DNA from: Pseudomonas baltica
GTDB taxonomy: Bacteria > Pseudomonadota > Gammaproteobacteria > Pseudomonadales > Pseudomonadaceae
Assembly: GCF_014235765.1 (NCBI RefSeq)
Contig: NZ_JACMYH010000004.1
Coordinates: forward strand, 248,001 to 312,000
DNA length: 64,000 nt
Direction of reading: 5' to 3'
Part shown: one piece after another, positions 19,521 through 29,959 of the stretch
Layout of the letters: every line of letters begins with the position of its first letter
How positions within the stretch are numbered: the stretch's first letter is position 1
Program-made: the position numbers and the translations under genes
Notes under the pieces: model-generated
Database searches by the model: none
Seen by the model: the letters and a program-made list of their open reading frames with translations, nothing else
Told to the model about the DNA's origin: nothing

Positions 19521-21437
19521 TCAGACCTTGAACTGACCCACCAGCCCCTGCAGATGTGTGCCCAGACGCGCCAGCTCGATGCTCGACGCTGCCGTTTCCT
19601 CGCTCGCCGCCGATGTCTGCTCGGAAACGTCGCGCACGTTGAGCACGCTGCGGTTGATCTCTTCAGCCACCACACTCTGTTGCTCCGCCGCGGCGGCGAT
19701 CTGCTGGTTCATCGCCTGGATCGTCGACACGGTACGGGTAATGTCGCTCAACGACTCACCGGCACGCCGGGCCAGTTGCACACTGCTGTCGGTCATCGCC
19801 CGGCTGCTGTCCAGTGCGCTGGAAACCTCATGGGTACCGGTCTGCAGCGAAGCGATCAATGACTGGATCTCTTCGGTCGATTGCTGAGTGCGTTGGGCCA
19901 GGCTGCGTACTTCATCGGCCACCACGGCAAAACCGCGACCTGCCTCGCCGGCACGGGCCGCCTCGATTGCCGCGTTCAGAGCCAACAGGTTGGTCTGCTG
20001 CGCCACCGACTTGATTACATCGAGCACGCCGCCGATCTTGCTGCTTTCCTGTTTCAACTGATTCATGGCCTCGCTGGAATGCAGCACCTCGGCTGCCAGT
20101 CGCTCGATCTGGCCCACGGCCTGGCTGACCACTCGATCACCTTCACGGGCCTGCTGATCGGCAGCCACGGCAGCTTCCGAGGCTTCCTCGGCGTTGCGCG
20201 CCACTTCCTGCACCGTCGCCGCCATTTCATTCATGGCCGTGGCTACCTGGTCGGTTTCGACTTTCTGCGCGTTGACCCCGGCGCTGGTCTGCTCGGTGAC
20301 CGCGGAAAGCTCCTCGGCGGCACTGGCCAGCTGCGTGACGCCCTCGCTGATGCCACCCACCAGTTCCCGCAGGTTCAGGGTCATGCGCTGCAGGGCCAGC
20401 TGAACCTTGCCCAGTTCGTCACGTCGGGTGATGGCGGGCGACTGCCGGAGGTCGCCGGAAGCGACGCGCTCGACACTCGCCAGGGTCTGCCGCAACGGGC
20501 CGACGATCTGCGCGGTGATCGCCCATGCCGCAGCGATACCAAGCAGTGTGGCCAGGGCGGCTGCAGTGGCCAGCCACGCCTTGGCCTGGGCCGTGTCGGC
20601 ATCGCGCTTGGCCGTCTGCGAGTCGCCCAGTCGGTCGCTCAGCCCGAGCAGGGTGGTGCCCAATGCCGTCATCTTGTCGATGCTCTGCAGTGTGGCCTGC
20701 TGGTTTTCGCTGAATTGCGCCACCGCCGCGCGATAGGCACGCAGGGACTCGTCGGCCTGCTGCAAGCGGCCGGTGAATTCGCCGGAAACGCTGGCCCCCG
20801 CAGCAGCGACCGAAGCGATCGCCTGGTCGATGGCCGCCAGCGCCGGCTGGCGTGCTTCGTCCTTGGCGCTATAGGTGTAGCCACGCACTTGAAAGCGCGC
20901 CTGCTGGATCAGCCGGCTGGTTTCCACCAGGGTGCTGTAGGCCGTCAGCTCGCCCTGGCTCAGCAGCGCTGCCTGCGCCTGATTGACTTCGGCCACGGCG
21001 CGGTCGGCGGTGCTGCCCAGTTGGCTGCGGGCTGCCTCGCGACCCTGGATCGACGCCAGCGATGCGGTGAATTCCCGGCGATAGGCTTGGGTGGTGGCTA
21101 TTTCCTGCTCGACGAGCGCGATGTCTTCGGGCTGCACCAGAGTGTGCTGGGCGGCCGCAAGATCGGTGTCGAGCTGGTCGAGAAGACGGGTGACATTGTC
21201 GGCACCGGAACTGCCTTTCTGCAGTTCGAACGACTGAGCGGCAATGCGCAGGTCACGCATGCGGTCGTCGAGTATGGAAATGCTGGTGATCTTGTCGGCG
21301 CGCTCGATCAAGCGGGTCAGGCCAGACCAGCCCGTGGCGGCAATCAAAAGAGTAAGCAGTAGCACCACACCGAAACCAATCCCCAGTTTCAGGTTGACGC
21401 TCAGATTGCCCAGGTAGCGGGCAAAGGTGTTGGACAT
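19521..21437 (-). CDS. Methyl-accepting chemotaxis protein with a long helical ectodomain
   Basis: This 638-residue chemoreceptor has TM1 at about 17-38, TM2 at about 288-309, a HAMP domain ([18 protein letters not shown]) and a cytoplasmic signalling domain. The conserved hairpin tip ([38 protein letters not shown]) is present. The roughly 250-residue ectodomain is almost all helix, fitting a helical bimodular (HBM) sensor, a family known to bind organic acids or polyamines. There is no C-terminal CheR/CheB pentapeptide. It is convergent with an amino-acid importer, which hints at a related ligand but proves nothing. The ligand is unknown. Confidence 0.92.
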   Translation of the reverse strand: MSNTFARYLGNLSVNLKLGIGFGVVLLLTLLIAATGWSGLTRLIERADKITSISILDDRMRDLRIAAQSFELQKGSSGADNVTRLLDQLDTDLAAAQHTLVQPEDIALVEQEIATTQAYRREFTASLASIQGREAARSQLGSTADRAVAEVNQAQAALLSQGELTAYSTLVETSRLIQQARFQVRGYTYSAKDEARQPALAAIDQAIASVAAAGASVSGEFTGRLQQADESLRAYRAAVAQFSENQQATLQSIDKMTALGTTLLGLSDRLGDSQTAKRDADTAQAKAWLATAAALATLLGIAAAWAITAQIVGPLRQTLASVERVASGDLRQSPAITRRDELGKVQLALQRMTLNLRELVGGISEGVTQLASAAEELSAVTEQTSAGVNAQKVETDQVATAMNEMAATVQEVARNAEEASEAAVAADQQAREGDRVVSQAVGQIERLAAEVLHSSEAMNQLKQESSKIGGVLDVIKSVAQQTNLLALNAAIEAARAGEAGRGFAVVADEVRSLAQRTQQSTEEIQSLIASLQTGTHEVSSALDSSRAMTDSSVQLARRAGESLSDITRTVSTIQAMNQQIAAAAEQQSVVAEEINRSVLNVRDVSEQTSAASEETAASSIELARLGTHLQGLVGQFKV

Positions 21438-21565
21438 GATGAAGCTCCCTGACAGGCCGACAGCATGATTGTCGGCAGTTCAGGGGCATCGGCAGGTGTC
21501 GCCGAAACTCGATGGTGGCTAAGTGACGTGACCCACCGGGAATCGTCAAGCCTGGACGACGTGGG

Positions 21566-22273
21566 TCAGAACAGCCGCGCGAGCAGCACCGCCACGGCGG
21601 TTTCAACCCGCAGGATGCGTTCGCCCAGCTGCACTGGCTGCAAACCTGCAAGGCCCAGCAGGTCGACCTCGTAGGGAATCCAGCCACCTTCCGGACCAAT
21701 GGCCAGGGTCACTGGCTGCTCCGGATGACGCGGGCAGGGCGGGTAGTCGCCAGGATGCCCGACCAGCCCCAGGGTGCCGGCGCTCACAGCAGGCAGGCGA
21801 TCCTCGACGAAGGGCTTGAAACGCTTTTCGATCAGCACTTCGGGGAGCTGGGTATCGCGTGCCTGTTCCAGGCCCAGGATGAGCTGCTCGCGAATGGCAG
21901 CCGGCTCGAGAAAAGGGGTTTGCCAGAAACTTTTCTCGACCCGATAGCTGTTCACCAGGACCAGCTTGGCCACCCCCATGGTGGCAATGGTCTGGAACAC
22001 TCGGCGAAGCATTTTCGGGCGGGGCAGCGCAAGCACCAGTGTCAGCGGCAGTTTCGCCGGTGGCGGTTGGTCGAGCACCACGGCGAGTTCGGCCTCGTGA
22101 TCTTCCAACCTCGTGACCTGGGCACGCCCCATCAAGCCATCGACCTTGCCCACCCGCAGGCTGTCGCCCAGCTCGACACGGTGCACGGCCTGCATGTGGG
22201 TGAAGCGTCGATCACGCAGCACTACCTTGTCCGGCGCGGTGAAGTCGGCCGTTTCTAGCAGCAGCAGGTTCAT
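21566..22273 (-). CDS. rsmE: 16S rRNA (uracil1498-N3)-methyltransferase
   Basis: RsmE methylates N3 of U1498 in 16S rRNA using S-adenosylmethionine. The 235-residue protein shows the SPOUT-fold knot signatures LAIGPEGGW (SAM loop) and [17 protein letters not shown] near the C-terminus. The N-terminal PUA-like part contains [15 protein letters not shown]. Its ATG overlaps the tatC stop by four bases, so it is translated from the tail of the tat operon. Length and motifs are standard. Confidence 0.96.
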   Translation of the reverse strand: MNLLLLETADFTAPDKVVLRDRRFTHMQAVHRVELGDSLRVGKVDGLMGRAQVTRLEDHEAELAVVLDQPPPAKLPLTLVLALPRPKMLRRVFQTIATMGVAKLVLVNSYRVEKSFWQTPFLEPAAIREQLILGLEQARDTQLPEVLIEKRFKPFVEDRLPAVSAGTLGLVGHPGDYPPCPRHPEQPVTLAIGPEGGWIPYEVDLLGLAGLQPVQLGERILRVETAVAVLLARLF

Positions 22274-23058
22274 GCCTGAGTCGCAGGCGGCTGGCCGTTG
22301 CGGTCATCGTCCTCGGTTGGTTCGTCACCGCGCTTGCGGATCAGGGCACCGAACAGGATGCCGATCTCGAACAGCAACCACATCGGCACGGCCAGCAGTG
22401 TCTGCGAGAAAATGTCCGGTGGGGTCAGAATCATGCCGACCACGAAGCAGCCGATGATCACGTACGGGCGGATCTTGCGCAGGTACTTGACGTCGACGAC
22501 GCCGATCCACACCAGCAGTACCACGGCCACCGGAATCTCGAACGCCACGCCGAAAGCGAAGAACAGCGTCATGACGAAATCGAGGTAACTGGCGATGTCG
22601 GTGGCCATGGTCACGCCCACCGGCGTGGCACTGGCGAAGAACTTGAAGACCAGTGGAAACACCAGAAAGTAGGCGAAGGCCATCCCCGCATAGAACAGGA
22701 AGATGCTCGACACCAGCAATGGTATGGCAATGCGTTTTTCGTGCTTGTACAGGCCCGGTGCGATGAAGCCCCAGACCTGGTGCAGGATGATCGGCACGGC
22801 CAGGAACAGCGAGACCATCATGGTCAGCTTGAAAGGCGTGAGAAACGGCGAGGCCACATCAGTGGCGATCATCGTGGCCCCTTCGGGCAGGTACTCGCGC
22901 AGCGGCGCCGACACCAGGGTGTAGATCTGTTGGGCGAAGGAAAACAGCCCGGCGAAGACCAGGAAAATCACGGCAACGCAACGCAGCAGGCGCGTGCGCA
23001 ATTCGGTCAAGTGCGAGACCAGCGGCATGGGCTGGTCGTTTTCCGGAATTTCGCTCAT
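22270..23058 (-). CDS. tatC: Twin-arginine translocase subunit TatC
   Basis: TatC is the inner-membrane receptor that recognises RR signal peptides and starts export of folded proteins. The 262-residue protein has six hydrophobic segments and the conserved cytoplasmic N-terminus ([16 protein letters not shown]). A conserved periplasmic-loop segment (FLTPFKL) and the family stretch [11 protein letters not shown] are also present. The C-terminal tail is short and acidic. It overlaps tatB and rsmE by four bases each, within a compact tatABC-rsmE unit. Confidence 0.96.
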   Translation of the reverse strand: MSEIPENDQPMPLVSHLTELRTRLLRCVAVIFLVFAGLFSFAQQIYTLVSAPLREYLPEGATMIATDVASPFLTPFKLTMMVSLFLAVPIILHQVWGFIAPGLYKHEKRIAIPLLVSSIFLFYAGMAFAYFLVFPLVFKFFASATPVGVTMATDIASYLDFVMTLFFAFGVAFEIPVAVVLLVWIGVVDVKYLRKIRPYVIIGCFVVGMILTPPDIFSQTLLAVPMWLLFEIGILFGALIRKRGDEPTEDDDRNGQPPATQA

Positions 23059-23531
23059 GGGGCCCGCGGTGGCTGTGTAGGTTCATTGGAGGATACGGGT
23101 ATCGCAACAGCCTGAGCGCTGCTCGTGTCACGGTCAACCACAGCCGGTGTCTGCGTGGCAGTGGGCACCGTGGTAGGCGTGACGTCGGTGCTCACCGCAT
23201 CACGATCAAGCACCGGTTGCGCCTGGGCGCCGGGTGGAATCGGATCGGCCAGCGGTGCGGGCGGCTCGCTCGGACGCGCGGCGCGCTGCGGATCGAGGAT
23301 CTTGCGCGCCTGCTCCTCGAGCGAAAGCACGTGCTCGTTGTGCAGTTGGCGACGGATTTCGTCGGCGCCTATCTCGCGTTCCACTTCGGTCTTGATCGCG
23401 TTGAAGCTGCGTTTCAGGCGCCCGATCCACAACCCTGCGGTGCGCGCGGCACCGGGCAGTCGCTCAGGGCCCAGCACCAACAGGGCGATGAGGCCCACGA
23501 GCATGAGTTCGCTGAAGCTGATACCGAACAT
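23055..23531 (-). CDS. tatB: Twin-arginine translocase subunit TatB
   Basis: TatB forms the substrate receptor with TatC. The 158-residue protein has one N-terminal helix ([23 protein letters not shown]), with the conserved Glu in FSELM and the GPERLP hinge. An amphipathic helix follows, then a Pro/Ala/Thr-rich tail from about residue 85, probably disordered as is common in TatB. It overlaps tatC by four bases and starts four bases after tatA. The FSELM motif distinguishes it from TatA. Confidence 0.95.
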   Translation of the reverse strand: MFGISFSELMLVGLIALLVLGPERLPGAARTAGLWIGRLKRSFNAIKTEVEREIGADEIRRQLHNEHVLSLEEQARKILDPQRAARPSEPPAPLADPIPPGAQAQPVLDRDAVSTDVTPTTVPTATQTPAVVDRDTSSAQAVAIPVSSNEPTQPPRAP

Positions 23532-23534
23532 TGA

Positions 23535-23795
23535 TCAGTCTTTCCTGATGGGTTCTTCGACTTTCTGATGCTGGCCGTCGAGGGTATGCGGCGGAGTCAG
23601 CGGCGAGCTGGCCTGCGGGTGGACCGGCTGTGTCGGCTGCTCGGCACCCGGTTTGTCGTCGTCGTTCATGGCTTTGCGAAAGCCCTTGATCGATTCACCG
23701 ACGTCGGTGCCCAGGTTCTTGAGTTTCTTGGTGCCGAAGACCAGTACCACGACAATCAGGATGACGATCCAGTGTTTCCAATCAAACAGACCCAT
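23535..23795 (-). CDS. tatA: Twin-arginine translocase subunit TatA
   Basis: TatA oligomerises to form the transport pore. The 86-residue protein has the short hydrophobic helix ([14 protein letters not shown]), the [10 protein letters not shown] hinge and an amphipathic helix ([14 protein letters not shown]). A polar tail rich in Pro and Gln follows. GGAGGAGTTG in the mRNA lies just before the ATG. It is the first gene of the tat unit and starts 25 bases downstream of hisE, so read-through from the his genes is likely. Confidence 0.95.
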   Translation of the reverse strand: MGLFDWKHWIVILIVVVLVFGTKKLKNLGTDVGESIKGFRKAMNDDDKPGAEQPTQPVHPQASSPLTPPHTLDGQHQKVEEPIRKD

Positions 23796-23820
23796 GATTC
23801 AACTCCTCCAAAAAGACATT

Positions 23821-24156
23821 TCAGGCTGACGGCAGGCGGGCGGCTTTCTCATCGTGACCGGACAGGCCGAATCGGCGATCCAGTTCATCGAGTACAGCCT
23901 GTGGGTGTTGGCCGAGTTGTGCAAGCATGACCAGGCTATGGAACCACAGATCGGCAGTTTCGTAGATGACATCGCTGCAGTCGCCGCTGTGGGCGGCATC
24001 CTTGGCGGCAATGATGGTCTCGATCGATTCTTCGCCGAGCTTTTCCAGAATCTTGTTCAATCCCTTGGCGTACAGGCTGGCGACATACGAGCTGTCGGCG
24101 CTGGCGCCCTTGCGTTCTTCGAGCACCGCAGCGACGCGGTCCAGAGTGTCATTCAT
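23821..24156 (-). CDS. hisE: Phosphoribosyl-ATP pyrophosphatase
   Basis: HisE catalyses the second step of histidine synthesis, PRATP to PRAMP plus pyrophosphate. The 111-residue protein shows the all-alpha MazG-like pattern [22 protein letters not shown] and the second metal-binding region [16 protein letters not shown]. The ATG at 24156 (MNDTLDRVA) is preferred and overlaps the hisI stop by eight bases; an ATG two codons upstream is equally usable. hisE and hisI are separate genes here, as I recall for other pseudomonads, not fused as in enterobacteria. Confidence 0.95.
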   Translation of the reverse strand: MNDTLDRVAAVLEERKGASADSSYVASLYAKGLNKILEKLGEESIETIIAAKDAAHSGDCSDVIYETADLWFHSLVMLAQLGQHPQAVLDELDRRFGLSGHDEKAARLPSA

Positions 24157-24550
24157 GGCCATGGCCTGCGGAATAGATGGCAGCGGGATTTTTCAGGACC
24201 GGGTCGACGACGGTCCATTGGCCGTTCTCGAAGACCCTATAGAAGCAGCTTTGGCGGCCAGTGTGACAGGCGATGTCACCGACCTGCTCGACGCTGAGCA
24301 CGACCACGTCGGCGTCGCAGTCCAGGCGCAGCTCGTGCAGTTTCTGCACGTGACCGGATTCCTCGCCCTTGCGCCACAGCTTGCCACGCGAACGGGACCA
24401 GTAGATCGCCCGGTTTTCGGCAGCGGTCAATGCCAGTGCCTCGCGGTTCATCCAGGCCATCATGAGGATGCGCCCGGTGTGGTGATCCTGGGCAATCGCC
24501 GGCACCAGGCCGTCGCGGTCCCATTTGATCTCGTCCAGCCAGTCTTTCAT
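24149..24550 (-). CDS. hisI: Phosphoribosyl-AMP cyclohydrolase
   Basis: HisI opens the purine ring of PRAMP in the third step of histidine synthesis. The 133-residue protein has the metal- and substrate-binding segments [29 protein letters not shown] and [25 protein letters not shown] (Zn cysteines and the aspartates of DCDAD). The ATG at 24550 ([10 protein letters not shown]) has GGAG 8 bases upstream; the TTG five codons earlier is rejected. It lies 52 bases downstream of ubiB on the same strand. Confidence 0.95.
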   Translation of the reverse strand: MKDWLDEIKWDRDGLVPAIAQDHHTGRILMMAWMNREALALTAAENRAIYWSRSRGKLWRKGEESGHVQKLHELRLDCDADVVVLSVEQVGDIACHTGRQSCFYRVFENGQWTVVDPVLKNPAAIYSAGHGHE

Positions 24551-24602
24551 GTGCGACTCCGACAACAGAGAGGGCTAGTGTGCCAGCCGATGGCGCGACT
24601 GG

Positions 24603-26210
24603 CTATCGGCGCACGACCAGGTACAAGCCCGATGCCAGCATCAACCAGGCGGGCCATGCCTGGACGCTGTCCAGGGCTATGCCGGAGACGGCGGTGACCG
24701 TTCCACCCACCAGCAAGGCGCCGCCGAGCAGCCGCAGGGCCCAGCGATCGTGGCGTTGCTCCCAGGGCGGCGGTGGATCCTTGCGATGAGGCTGAGACAT
24801 TCGTTCGAGCAGATCGCGGGTCATGTTGGCCAGGTGAGGTAATTGCTCGACCTGCGATTGAACATTCTGAAACAAAGATTTCGGGCTGACCCGCTGGCGC
24901 ATCCAGCGTTCCAGGAACGGCTGGGCGGTGCTCCACAGGTCGAGGTCCGGGTACAGCTGTCGACCCAGGCCTTCGATGTTGAGCAGGGTTTTCTGCAGCA
25001 GCACCAGTTGCGGCTGGACTTCCATGTTGAAACGTCGTGCGGTCTGGAACAGGCGCATGAGCACCTGGCCGAAGGAGATGTCCTTCAGTGGCTTCTCGAA
25101 GATCGGCTCGCAGACGGTGCGGATCGCCGCTTCGAATTCGTTGAGCTTGGTCTCGGCCGGTACCCAGCCCGAATCGATGTGCAGCTGGGCCACGCGGCGG
25201 TAGTCGCGCTTGAAGAAGGCGAACAGGTTGCGCGCCAGGTAATCCTGATCTTCAGGGGTCAGGCTGCCGACGATGCCGCAGTCGATGGCGATATAGCGCG
25301 GGCTCCACGGTGCCACGGTGCTGACGAAGATGTTGCCGGGGTGCATGTCGGCATGGAAGAAACTGTCGCGAAACACTTGAGTGAAGAAAATCTCGACGCC
25401 GCGCTCGGCCAGTAGCTTCATGTCGGTGCGCTGGTCGGCCAGGGCGGCCATGTCGGTGACCTGCACGCCGTAGATGCGCTCCATCACCAAGACCTTCGGC
25501 CGGCACCAGTCCCAGTAGACCTGGGGCACGTAGAGCAGGTCGGAGTCTTCGAAATTGCGCCGCAGCTGGCTGGAGTTGGCCGCTTCGCGCAACAGGTCGA
25601 GTTCGTCGTAGATGGTACGTTCGTAGTCGGCGACCACGTCGACCGGGTGCAGCAGGCGCGCGTCGGCGGACAGCCGCTCGGCCTGGCGGGCGAGCAGGAA
25701 CAGCCAGGCCAGATCCTGGCTGATGACCGACTTGAGCCCCGGGCGAACGACCTTGACCACCACCTCTTCACCGGTCTTGAGCCGAGCGGCGTGAACCTGG
25801 GCCACCGAGGCCGACGCCAATGGCTCGACGTCGAAGCGACTGAACACGTCGGTGATCTTCGCACCCAGTTGCTGCTCGATGAGGGCCATGGCCTGCTTGG
25901 GGTCGAACGGCGGCACCCGGTCCTGCAGCAGCATCAGCTCATCGGCGATGTCTTCGGGCAGCAGGTCGCGGCGGGTGGAAAGGATCTGCCCGAACTTGAT
26001 GAAGATCGGCCCCAGGTCCTGCAAGGCCAGGCGCAGGCGCGCGCCACGGTTGAGTTCCTGGCGGCTGCGCGGCAGCCAGCGCCAAGGCATGGCGAAACGG
26101 GTGATTTTCAGCCACCACGGCAGTGGCAGGGCGAACATCAGGTCATCGAGGCGGTAACGAATGATGACGCGCTGGATGCGCAACAGACGGCGGACGGCAA
26201 GCAGCTTCAT
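24603..26210 (-). CDS. ubiB: Ubiquinone biosynthesis atypical kinase UbiB
   Basis: UbiB (ADCK/ABC1 family) is an inner-membrane-associated protein-kinase-like ATPase required for ubiquinone synthesis. The 535-residue protein shows the KxGQ motif ([11 protein letters not shown]), the AAAS-type loop ([16 protein letters not shown]), the ATP-binding lysine in VVVKVVRPG, the catalytic DMHPGN and the IDCGIVG metal motif. Two hydrophobic helices lie at the extreme C-terminus, after RWALRLL. It overlaps ubiJ by four bases. It belongs to a ubiE-ubiJ-ubiB unit transcribed from the divergent region near 27650. Confidence 0.96.
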   Translation of the reverse strand: MKLLAVRRLLRIQRVIIRYRLDDLMFALPLPWWLKITRFAMPWRWLPRSRQELNRGARLRLALQDLGPIFIKFGQILSTRRDLLPEDIADELMLLQDRVPPFDPKQAMALIEQQLGAKITDVFSRFDVEPLASASVAQVHAARLKTGEEVVVKVVRPGLKSVISQDLAWLFLLARQAERLSADARLLHPVDVVADYERTIYDELDLLREAANSSQLRRNFEDSDLLYVPQVYWDWCRPKVLVMERIYGVQVTDMAALADQRTDMKLLAERGVEIFFTQVFRDSFFHADMHPGNIFVSTVAPWSPRYIAIDCGIVGSLTPEDQDYLARNLFAFFKRDYRRVAQLHIDSGWVPAETKLNEFEAAIRTVCEPIFEKPLKDISFGQVLMRLFQTARRFNMEVQPQLVLLQKTLLNIEGLGRQLYPDLDLWSTAQPFLERWMRQRVSPKSLFQNVQSQVEQLPHLANMTRDLLERMSQPHRKDPPPPWEQRHDRWALRLLGGALLVGGTVTAVSGIALDSVQAWPAWLMLASGLYLVVRR

Positions 26211-26830
26211 GCGTTATCGCTGGAATTGTGGGATCGGGCGAGGCGCTCAATACGCGCCTCGAGGCGTTCGACGTCGACTTTCAAAGCATCCAGCTCACTG
26301 AAACGGGCCTGGGCTTCCTGCTCGCCCACCAATGTACGCGCTTCCTCGGCCAGGTATTCACCCAGGTTCTGCGTCGCCGTGGCCAGACTCTGACGGGTCC
26401 AGCCCGTACGGCTGCGCAAATGCCCGGCCAACAAGGCGGTGGGCACCGGCCCCAGCCAGCGTGAGACTTCGTATTCCCAGTCCAGTTCAAGGTCCTGCAG
26501 CACCTTGACCAGGTCCAGCAGCGCGGTGCTGTCGCCGTCCAGATCGACCTGCGGGCTGTGCAGCACCGCGGTCTTGTCCTTGCGCAATACCAGCTGCACC
26601 AGGCTGGCAGCCGGCGCGCGCAACGTGCAGTCGGGCGGCGTGGCCCACTGCTGGGCCAGCATCAGGCCATTGGCACTGGGCAGTATGTACAGGTTAAAGG
26701 CGGGCTGGCGGCCCTGGATGGCAATCACCTTGCCGTGCAGGTGCGCCAGGCGCGGCAACGCCGTGGCGTCCAGGCGCAGCACACGGTTCAGACCGTGTTC
26801 GACACTGGCGATCAGGCCACCGAGCAGCAT
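26207..26830 (-). CDS. ubiJ: Ubiquinone biosynthesis accessory factor UbiJ
   Basis: UbiJ is a lipid-binding SCP2-domain protein of the soluble ubiquinone assembly complex. The 207-residue protein has an N-terminal SCP2-like domain ([14 protein letters not shown] to about residue 115) and a C-terminal coiled coil ([36 protein letters not shown]). The ATG at 26830 overlaps the ubiE stop codon by one base (TGATG). The longer in-frame extension lies inside ubiE and is rejected. Position between ubiE and ubiB is as in other gammaproteobacteria. Confidence 0.94.
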   Translation of the reverse strand: MLLGGLIASVEHGLNRVLRLDATALPRLAHLHGKVIAIQGRQPAFNLYILPSANGLMLAQQWATPPDCTLRAPAASLVQLVLRKDKTAVLHSPQVDLDGDSTALLDLVKVLQDLELDWEYEVSRWLGPVPTALLAGHLRSRTGWTRQSLATATQNLGEYLAEEARTLVGEQEAQARFSELDALKVDVERLEARIERLARSHNSSDNA

Positions 26831-27600
26831 CAGGGCTTGATCCCGCGGTGCAGGGCAACGATGCCACTGGTCATGTTGTGATACGTGACGCGGTCGAAAC
26901 CGGCCTGCACCATCATGGCCTTGAGGGTTTCCTGATCGGGATGCATGCGGATCGATTCGGCCAGGTAACGGTAGCTTTCCGAATCGTTGGTGATCAGCTT
27001 GCCGGCCAGCGGCATGAACGCGAATGAATAGGCGTCGTAGACCTTGGACATCAGCTTGTTGGTAGGCTTGGAAAACTCCAGCACCAGCAGGCGCCCGCCT
27101 GGCTTGAGCACGCGCAGCATGGAAGCGATGGCCGCTTCCTTGTGGGTGACGTTGCGCAGGCCGAAGGCGATGGTCACGCAATCGAAGTGATTGTCGGGGA
27201 ACGGCAGCTTTTCCGCATCGGCCTGGACGAATTCGATGTTGCCGGCCACGCCGCGGTCGAGCAGCCGGTCGCGACCGACCTTGAGCATCGAGGCGTTGAT
27301 GTCGGCGAGCACCACCTGGCCGGTAGGCCCTACCAGGTCGGAGAACTTGCGTGCCAGATCGCCCGTGCCGCCGGCGATGTCGAGCACCCGGTTACCCACG
27401 CGCACGCCCGAGAGCTCGATGGTGAAGCGCTTCCACAGCCGATGCATGCCGCCGGACAGCACGTCGTTCATCAAGTCGTACTTGGCCGCTACCGAGTGGA
27501 ACACCTCGGCGACCTTTTCGGCCTTCTGGCTTTCCGGTACGTGCTTGTAGCCGAAGTGAGTGGTGGGTTCGGCATCGCCGCCTTTGCGCTGATCATTCAT
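26830..27600 (-). CDS. ubiE: Ubiquinone/menaquinone C-methyltransferase
   Basis: UbiE is the SAM-dependent methyltransferase for the C2 position of the quinone ring. The 256-residue protein has the SAM motif [15 protein letters not shown], the family signatures [17 protein letters not shown] and [18 protein letters not shown], and a C-terminal [14 protein letters not shown]. The ATG at 27600 (MNDQRKGG) is chosen over one 15 codons earlier that would start in the promoter region. It is the first gene of the ubi unit and is divergent from the small gene at 27730. Confidence 0.96.
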   Translation of the reverse strand: MNDQRKGGDAEPTTHFGYKHVPESQKAEKVAEVFHSVAAKYDLMNDVLSGGMHRLWKRFTIELSGVRVGNRVLDIAGGTGDLARKFSDLVGPTGQVVLADINASMLKVGRDRLLDRGVAGNIEFVQADAEKLPFPDNHFDCVTIAFGLRNVTHKEAAIASMLRVLKPGGRLLVLEFSKPTNKLMSKVYDAYSFAFMPLAGKLITNDSESYRYLAESIRMHPDQETLKAMMVQAGFDRVTYHNMTSGIVALHRGIKP

Positions 27601-27729
27601 ATCGCTGTCACCAGGAAAAATTACGCACCATTCTAAGCCGCACAAGGGCGCTTTGTCTTGGCACGATGGATTGCCGGGGCAACCGGGTTAAACTGTGCGC
27701 CATTGAACCCTTACCTGTTGGAATCCCCG

Positions 27730-28008
27730 ATGACCCAGATCAACGTCGAACGCAAACACAATCTGGGCCGCGACGCGGCGCGGCAGAAAGCTGAAGTGGT
27801 GGTACAGAAGCTGATCGACCGCTATGACGTGCAGGCTACCTGGCAAGGCGACACGGTGGCGGTCAAGCGCAGCGGTGCACAGGGCACCGTGCAGATCGAC
27901 GACGAAGCGATTCGAATCGATCTGAAGCTGGGCATGATGCTGGCGATGATGAGCGGCACCATCCAGAGCGAGATCGAAAAGGCCCTGGACAAGGCCCTGG
28001 CGGCTTAA
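27730..28008 (+). CDS. Small protein of the polyhydroxyalkanoate-granule family, without a pha locus
   Basis: This 92-residue protein (MTQINVERKHNLGRDAARQK and onward) matches the short family I know as polyhydroxyalkanoic acid system protein, TIGR02610. In pseudomonads it sits between the phaI/phaF end of the PHA locus and ubiE. The family function is unclear; it may touch granules or fatty-acyl metabolism. The ATG at 27730 is preferred; the upstream in-frame extension of 24 codons looks non-coding. TAAACT at about 27689-27694 may be part of its promoter. Its stop overlaps the stop of the convergent DUF971 gene, where phaC1ZC2DFI would be expected. Confidence 0.85.
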   Translation: MTQINVERKHNLGRDAARQKAEVVVQKLIDRYDVQATWQGDTVAVKRSGAQGTVQIDDEAIRIDLKLGMMLAMMSGTIQSEIEKALDKALAA

Positions 28009-28382
28009 AGCATCAACCTGACCACGGATTCGGCGGGGTCGCGGGATTTGCCGGCCGCGCGCAATTGTTCCAGGTAGTCGGCCCAGAGCTGCTCCTGGCG
28101 CAGCGCCAACTGGTACAGGTAGTCCCAGGTGAACAGGCCGCTGTCATGGCCGTCGTCGAAGGTCAGTTTCAAGGCGTACTGGCCTGCAGCTTCGACCTTG
28201 GCCAGGCCAACCCCCAGTTTGCCGACCTGCAGGATCGGCTTGCCGTGGCCCTGGACCTCGGCGGACGGCGAGTGCACGCGCAGGAACTCGGCGGGCAGGT
28301 GAAACACCTCGTCGGGGCCATAGGTCAGGCTCAAAGTCTTGGAGGCCTTGTGCAAATTGATGGCGCTGGGGATTCTGGTCAT
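28005..28382 (-). CDS. DUF971 family protein
   Basis: This 125-residue protein has the DUF971 core (FHLPAEFLRVHSPSAEVQGHG; LTFDDGHDSGLFTWDYLYQLA). The domain is also found in gamma-butyrobetaine hydroxylase N-termini and in Fe-S or P-loop-associated proteins, and its role here is unknown. The ATG at 28382 (MTRIPSAINL) is chosen; the longer frame runs into degenerate REP sequence. In P. aeruginosa and P. putida, as I recall, it lies between hslU and phaC1. Here its 3' end directly overlaps the granule-family gene. Confidence 0.9.
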   Translation of the reverse strand: MTRIPSAINLHKASKTLSLTYGPDEVFHLPAEFLRVHSPSAEVQGHGKPILQVGKLGVGLAKVEAAGQYALKLTFDDGHDSGLFTWDYLYQLALRQEQLWADYLEQLRAAGKSRDPAESVVRLML

Positions 28383-28407
28383 GGTGGGTCTCGAAGTCGC
28401 GCGGTGT

Positions 28408-28516
28408 CTGTTTCGCGGCCACGCACCGCTCCTGCGAACCCGGCCTGTGGGAACGATCATTGACGTCGCCCGCGAGCCGCGTTCCGTAGGCGCGGTCAGC
28501 GGCCGCAAAGGCCGCA
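28408..28516. repeat. Degenerate REP units between hslU and the DUF971 gene
   Basis: REP-like segments (TTTCGCGGCCACGCACCGCT near 28411-28430, and an inverted GGTCAGCGGCCGCAAAG near 28493-28510) flank a diverged middle part. They are second-class units with several substitutions, so this is an old or decaying copy. Confidence 0.65.
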
Positions 28517-28535
28517 CCGCGCATGACAGGCCGTC

Positions 28536-29873
28536 TTACAGAATGTAGCGCGACAGGTCTTCGTTCTGCGCCAGCTCACCCAGGTGGCTGTTCACGTACT
28601 CGGCATCGATCTGGATCGGCGCCTCGCTGTGCGCAGCGGCCATGTCGCCGGCGCTGAACGAGACTTCCTCCAGCAACCGCTCGAGCAACGTGTGCAGGCG
28701 GCGCGCACCGATGTTCTCGGTCTTCTCGTTGACCTGCCAGGCGATCTCGGCCAAACGCTTGATGCCTTCGGGCACGAACTCGATGTTCAAGCCTTCGGTC
28801 TTCAGCAACTCGCGATACTGCTCGGTCAGCGAGGCATGTGGCTCGCTGAGGATGCGCTCGAAGTCCTGCGGGCTCAACGCCTTGAGTTCGACGCGAATCG
28901 GCAGGCGACCCTGCAGTTCGGGAACCAGATCGCTCGGCTTGCTCAGGTGGAACGCACCCGAAGCAATGAACAGGATGTGGTCGGTCTTGACCATGCCCAG
29001 CTTGGTGTTGACCGTGCAGCCTTCGATCAACGGCAGCAGGTCGCGTTGCACGCCTTCACGGGACACGTCGGCACCGCCCACATTGCCGCGCTTGGCCACC
29101 TTGTCGATTTCATCGATGAAGACGATACCGTGCTGCTCGACCGCTTCCAGTGCCTTGGCCTTGAGCTCTTCCTCGTTGACCAGGCGGCCGGCTTCTTCGT
29201 CGCGGACCATTTTCAGCGCGTCCTTGACCTTGAGCTTGCGGCTCTTCTTCTTGCCCTTGCCCATGTTGGCGAACAGGCTCTGCAGCTGGTTGGTCATTTC
29301 TTCCATGCCGGGAGGCGCGGAGATGTCCACGCCACCCATCTGCTCGGCCACCTCGATCTCGACTTCCTTGTCGTCCAGCTGGCCTTCGCGCAGGCGCTTG
29401 CGGAACAGCTGACGGGTGTTCGAATCGTTGCTCACCGGCTCTTCGTTGAAGCCTGCACGGGCGGCGGGCAACAGCGCATCGAGAATGCGCTCTTCGGCCG
29501 CATCCTCGGCGCGGTGGCGAACCTTGACCATTTCCTGCTCGCGCAGCAGCTTGATGGCCGCATCGGCCAGGTCGCGGATGATCGATTCGACATCGCGGCC
29601 TACATAGCCGACCTCGGTGAACTTGGTCGCTTCGACCTTGATGAACGGTGCATTGGCGAGCTTGGCCAGGCGCCGCGCGATTTCGGTCTTGCCGACGCCG
29701 GTAGGGCCGATCATCAGGATGTTCTTGGGCGTCACTTCGACGCGCAGTTCTTCGGGCAGCTGCATGCGCCGCCAGCGGTTGCGCAGGGCAATGGCGACAG
29801 CGCGCTTGGCATCGTCCTGGCCGATGATGTGGCGATTGAGTTCGTGGACGATTTCGCGGGGGGTCATGGACAT
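28536..29873 (-). CDS. hslU: ATP-dependent protease ATPase subunit HslU
   Basis: HslU is the AAA+ unfoldase that feeds proteins to the HslV peptidase. The 445-residue protein has Walker A (GPTGVGKTE), the pore loop GYVGRD, an I-domain rich in charged helices (about 130-230), Walker B ([13 protein letters not shown]) and the sensor region [13 protein letters not shown]. The extreme C-terminus (LSRYIL) is the conserved tail that inserts into HslV. The ATG at 29873 gives the standard [19 protein letters not shown]. It lies 86 bases after hslV on the same transcript. Confidence 0.97.
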   Translation of the reverse strand: MSMTPREIVHELNRHIIGQDDAKRAVAIALRNRWRRMQLPEELRVEVTPKNILMIGPTGVGKTEIARRLAKLANAPFIKVEATKFTEVGYVGRDVESIIRDLADAAIKLLREQEMVKVRHRAEDAAEERILDALLPAARAGFNEEPVSNDSNTRQLFRKRLREGQLDDKEVEIEVAEQMGGVDISAPPGMEEMTNQLQSLFANMGKGKKKSRKLKVKDALKMVRDEEAGRLVNEEELKAKALEAVEQHGIVFIDEIDKVAKRGNVGGADVSREGVQRDLLPLIEGCTVNTKLGMVKTDHILFIASGAFHLSKPSDLVPELQGRLPIRVELKALSPQDFERILSEPHASLTEQYRELLKTEGLNIEFVPEGIKRLAEIAWQVNEKTENIGARRLHTLLERLLEEVSFSAGDMAAAHSEAPIQIDAEYVNSHLGELAQNEDLSRYIL

Positions 29874-29959
29874 GGTGTGTTCCGGACTCGGAGGTTCAGG
29901 CAGGGAGGGGTGAAGGCTTGCGACGCATTGCGTGCAGGCCTGGCCCCACAACCGTCTGA

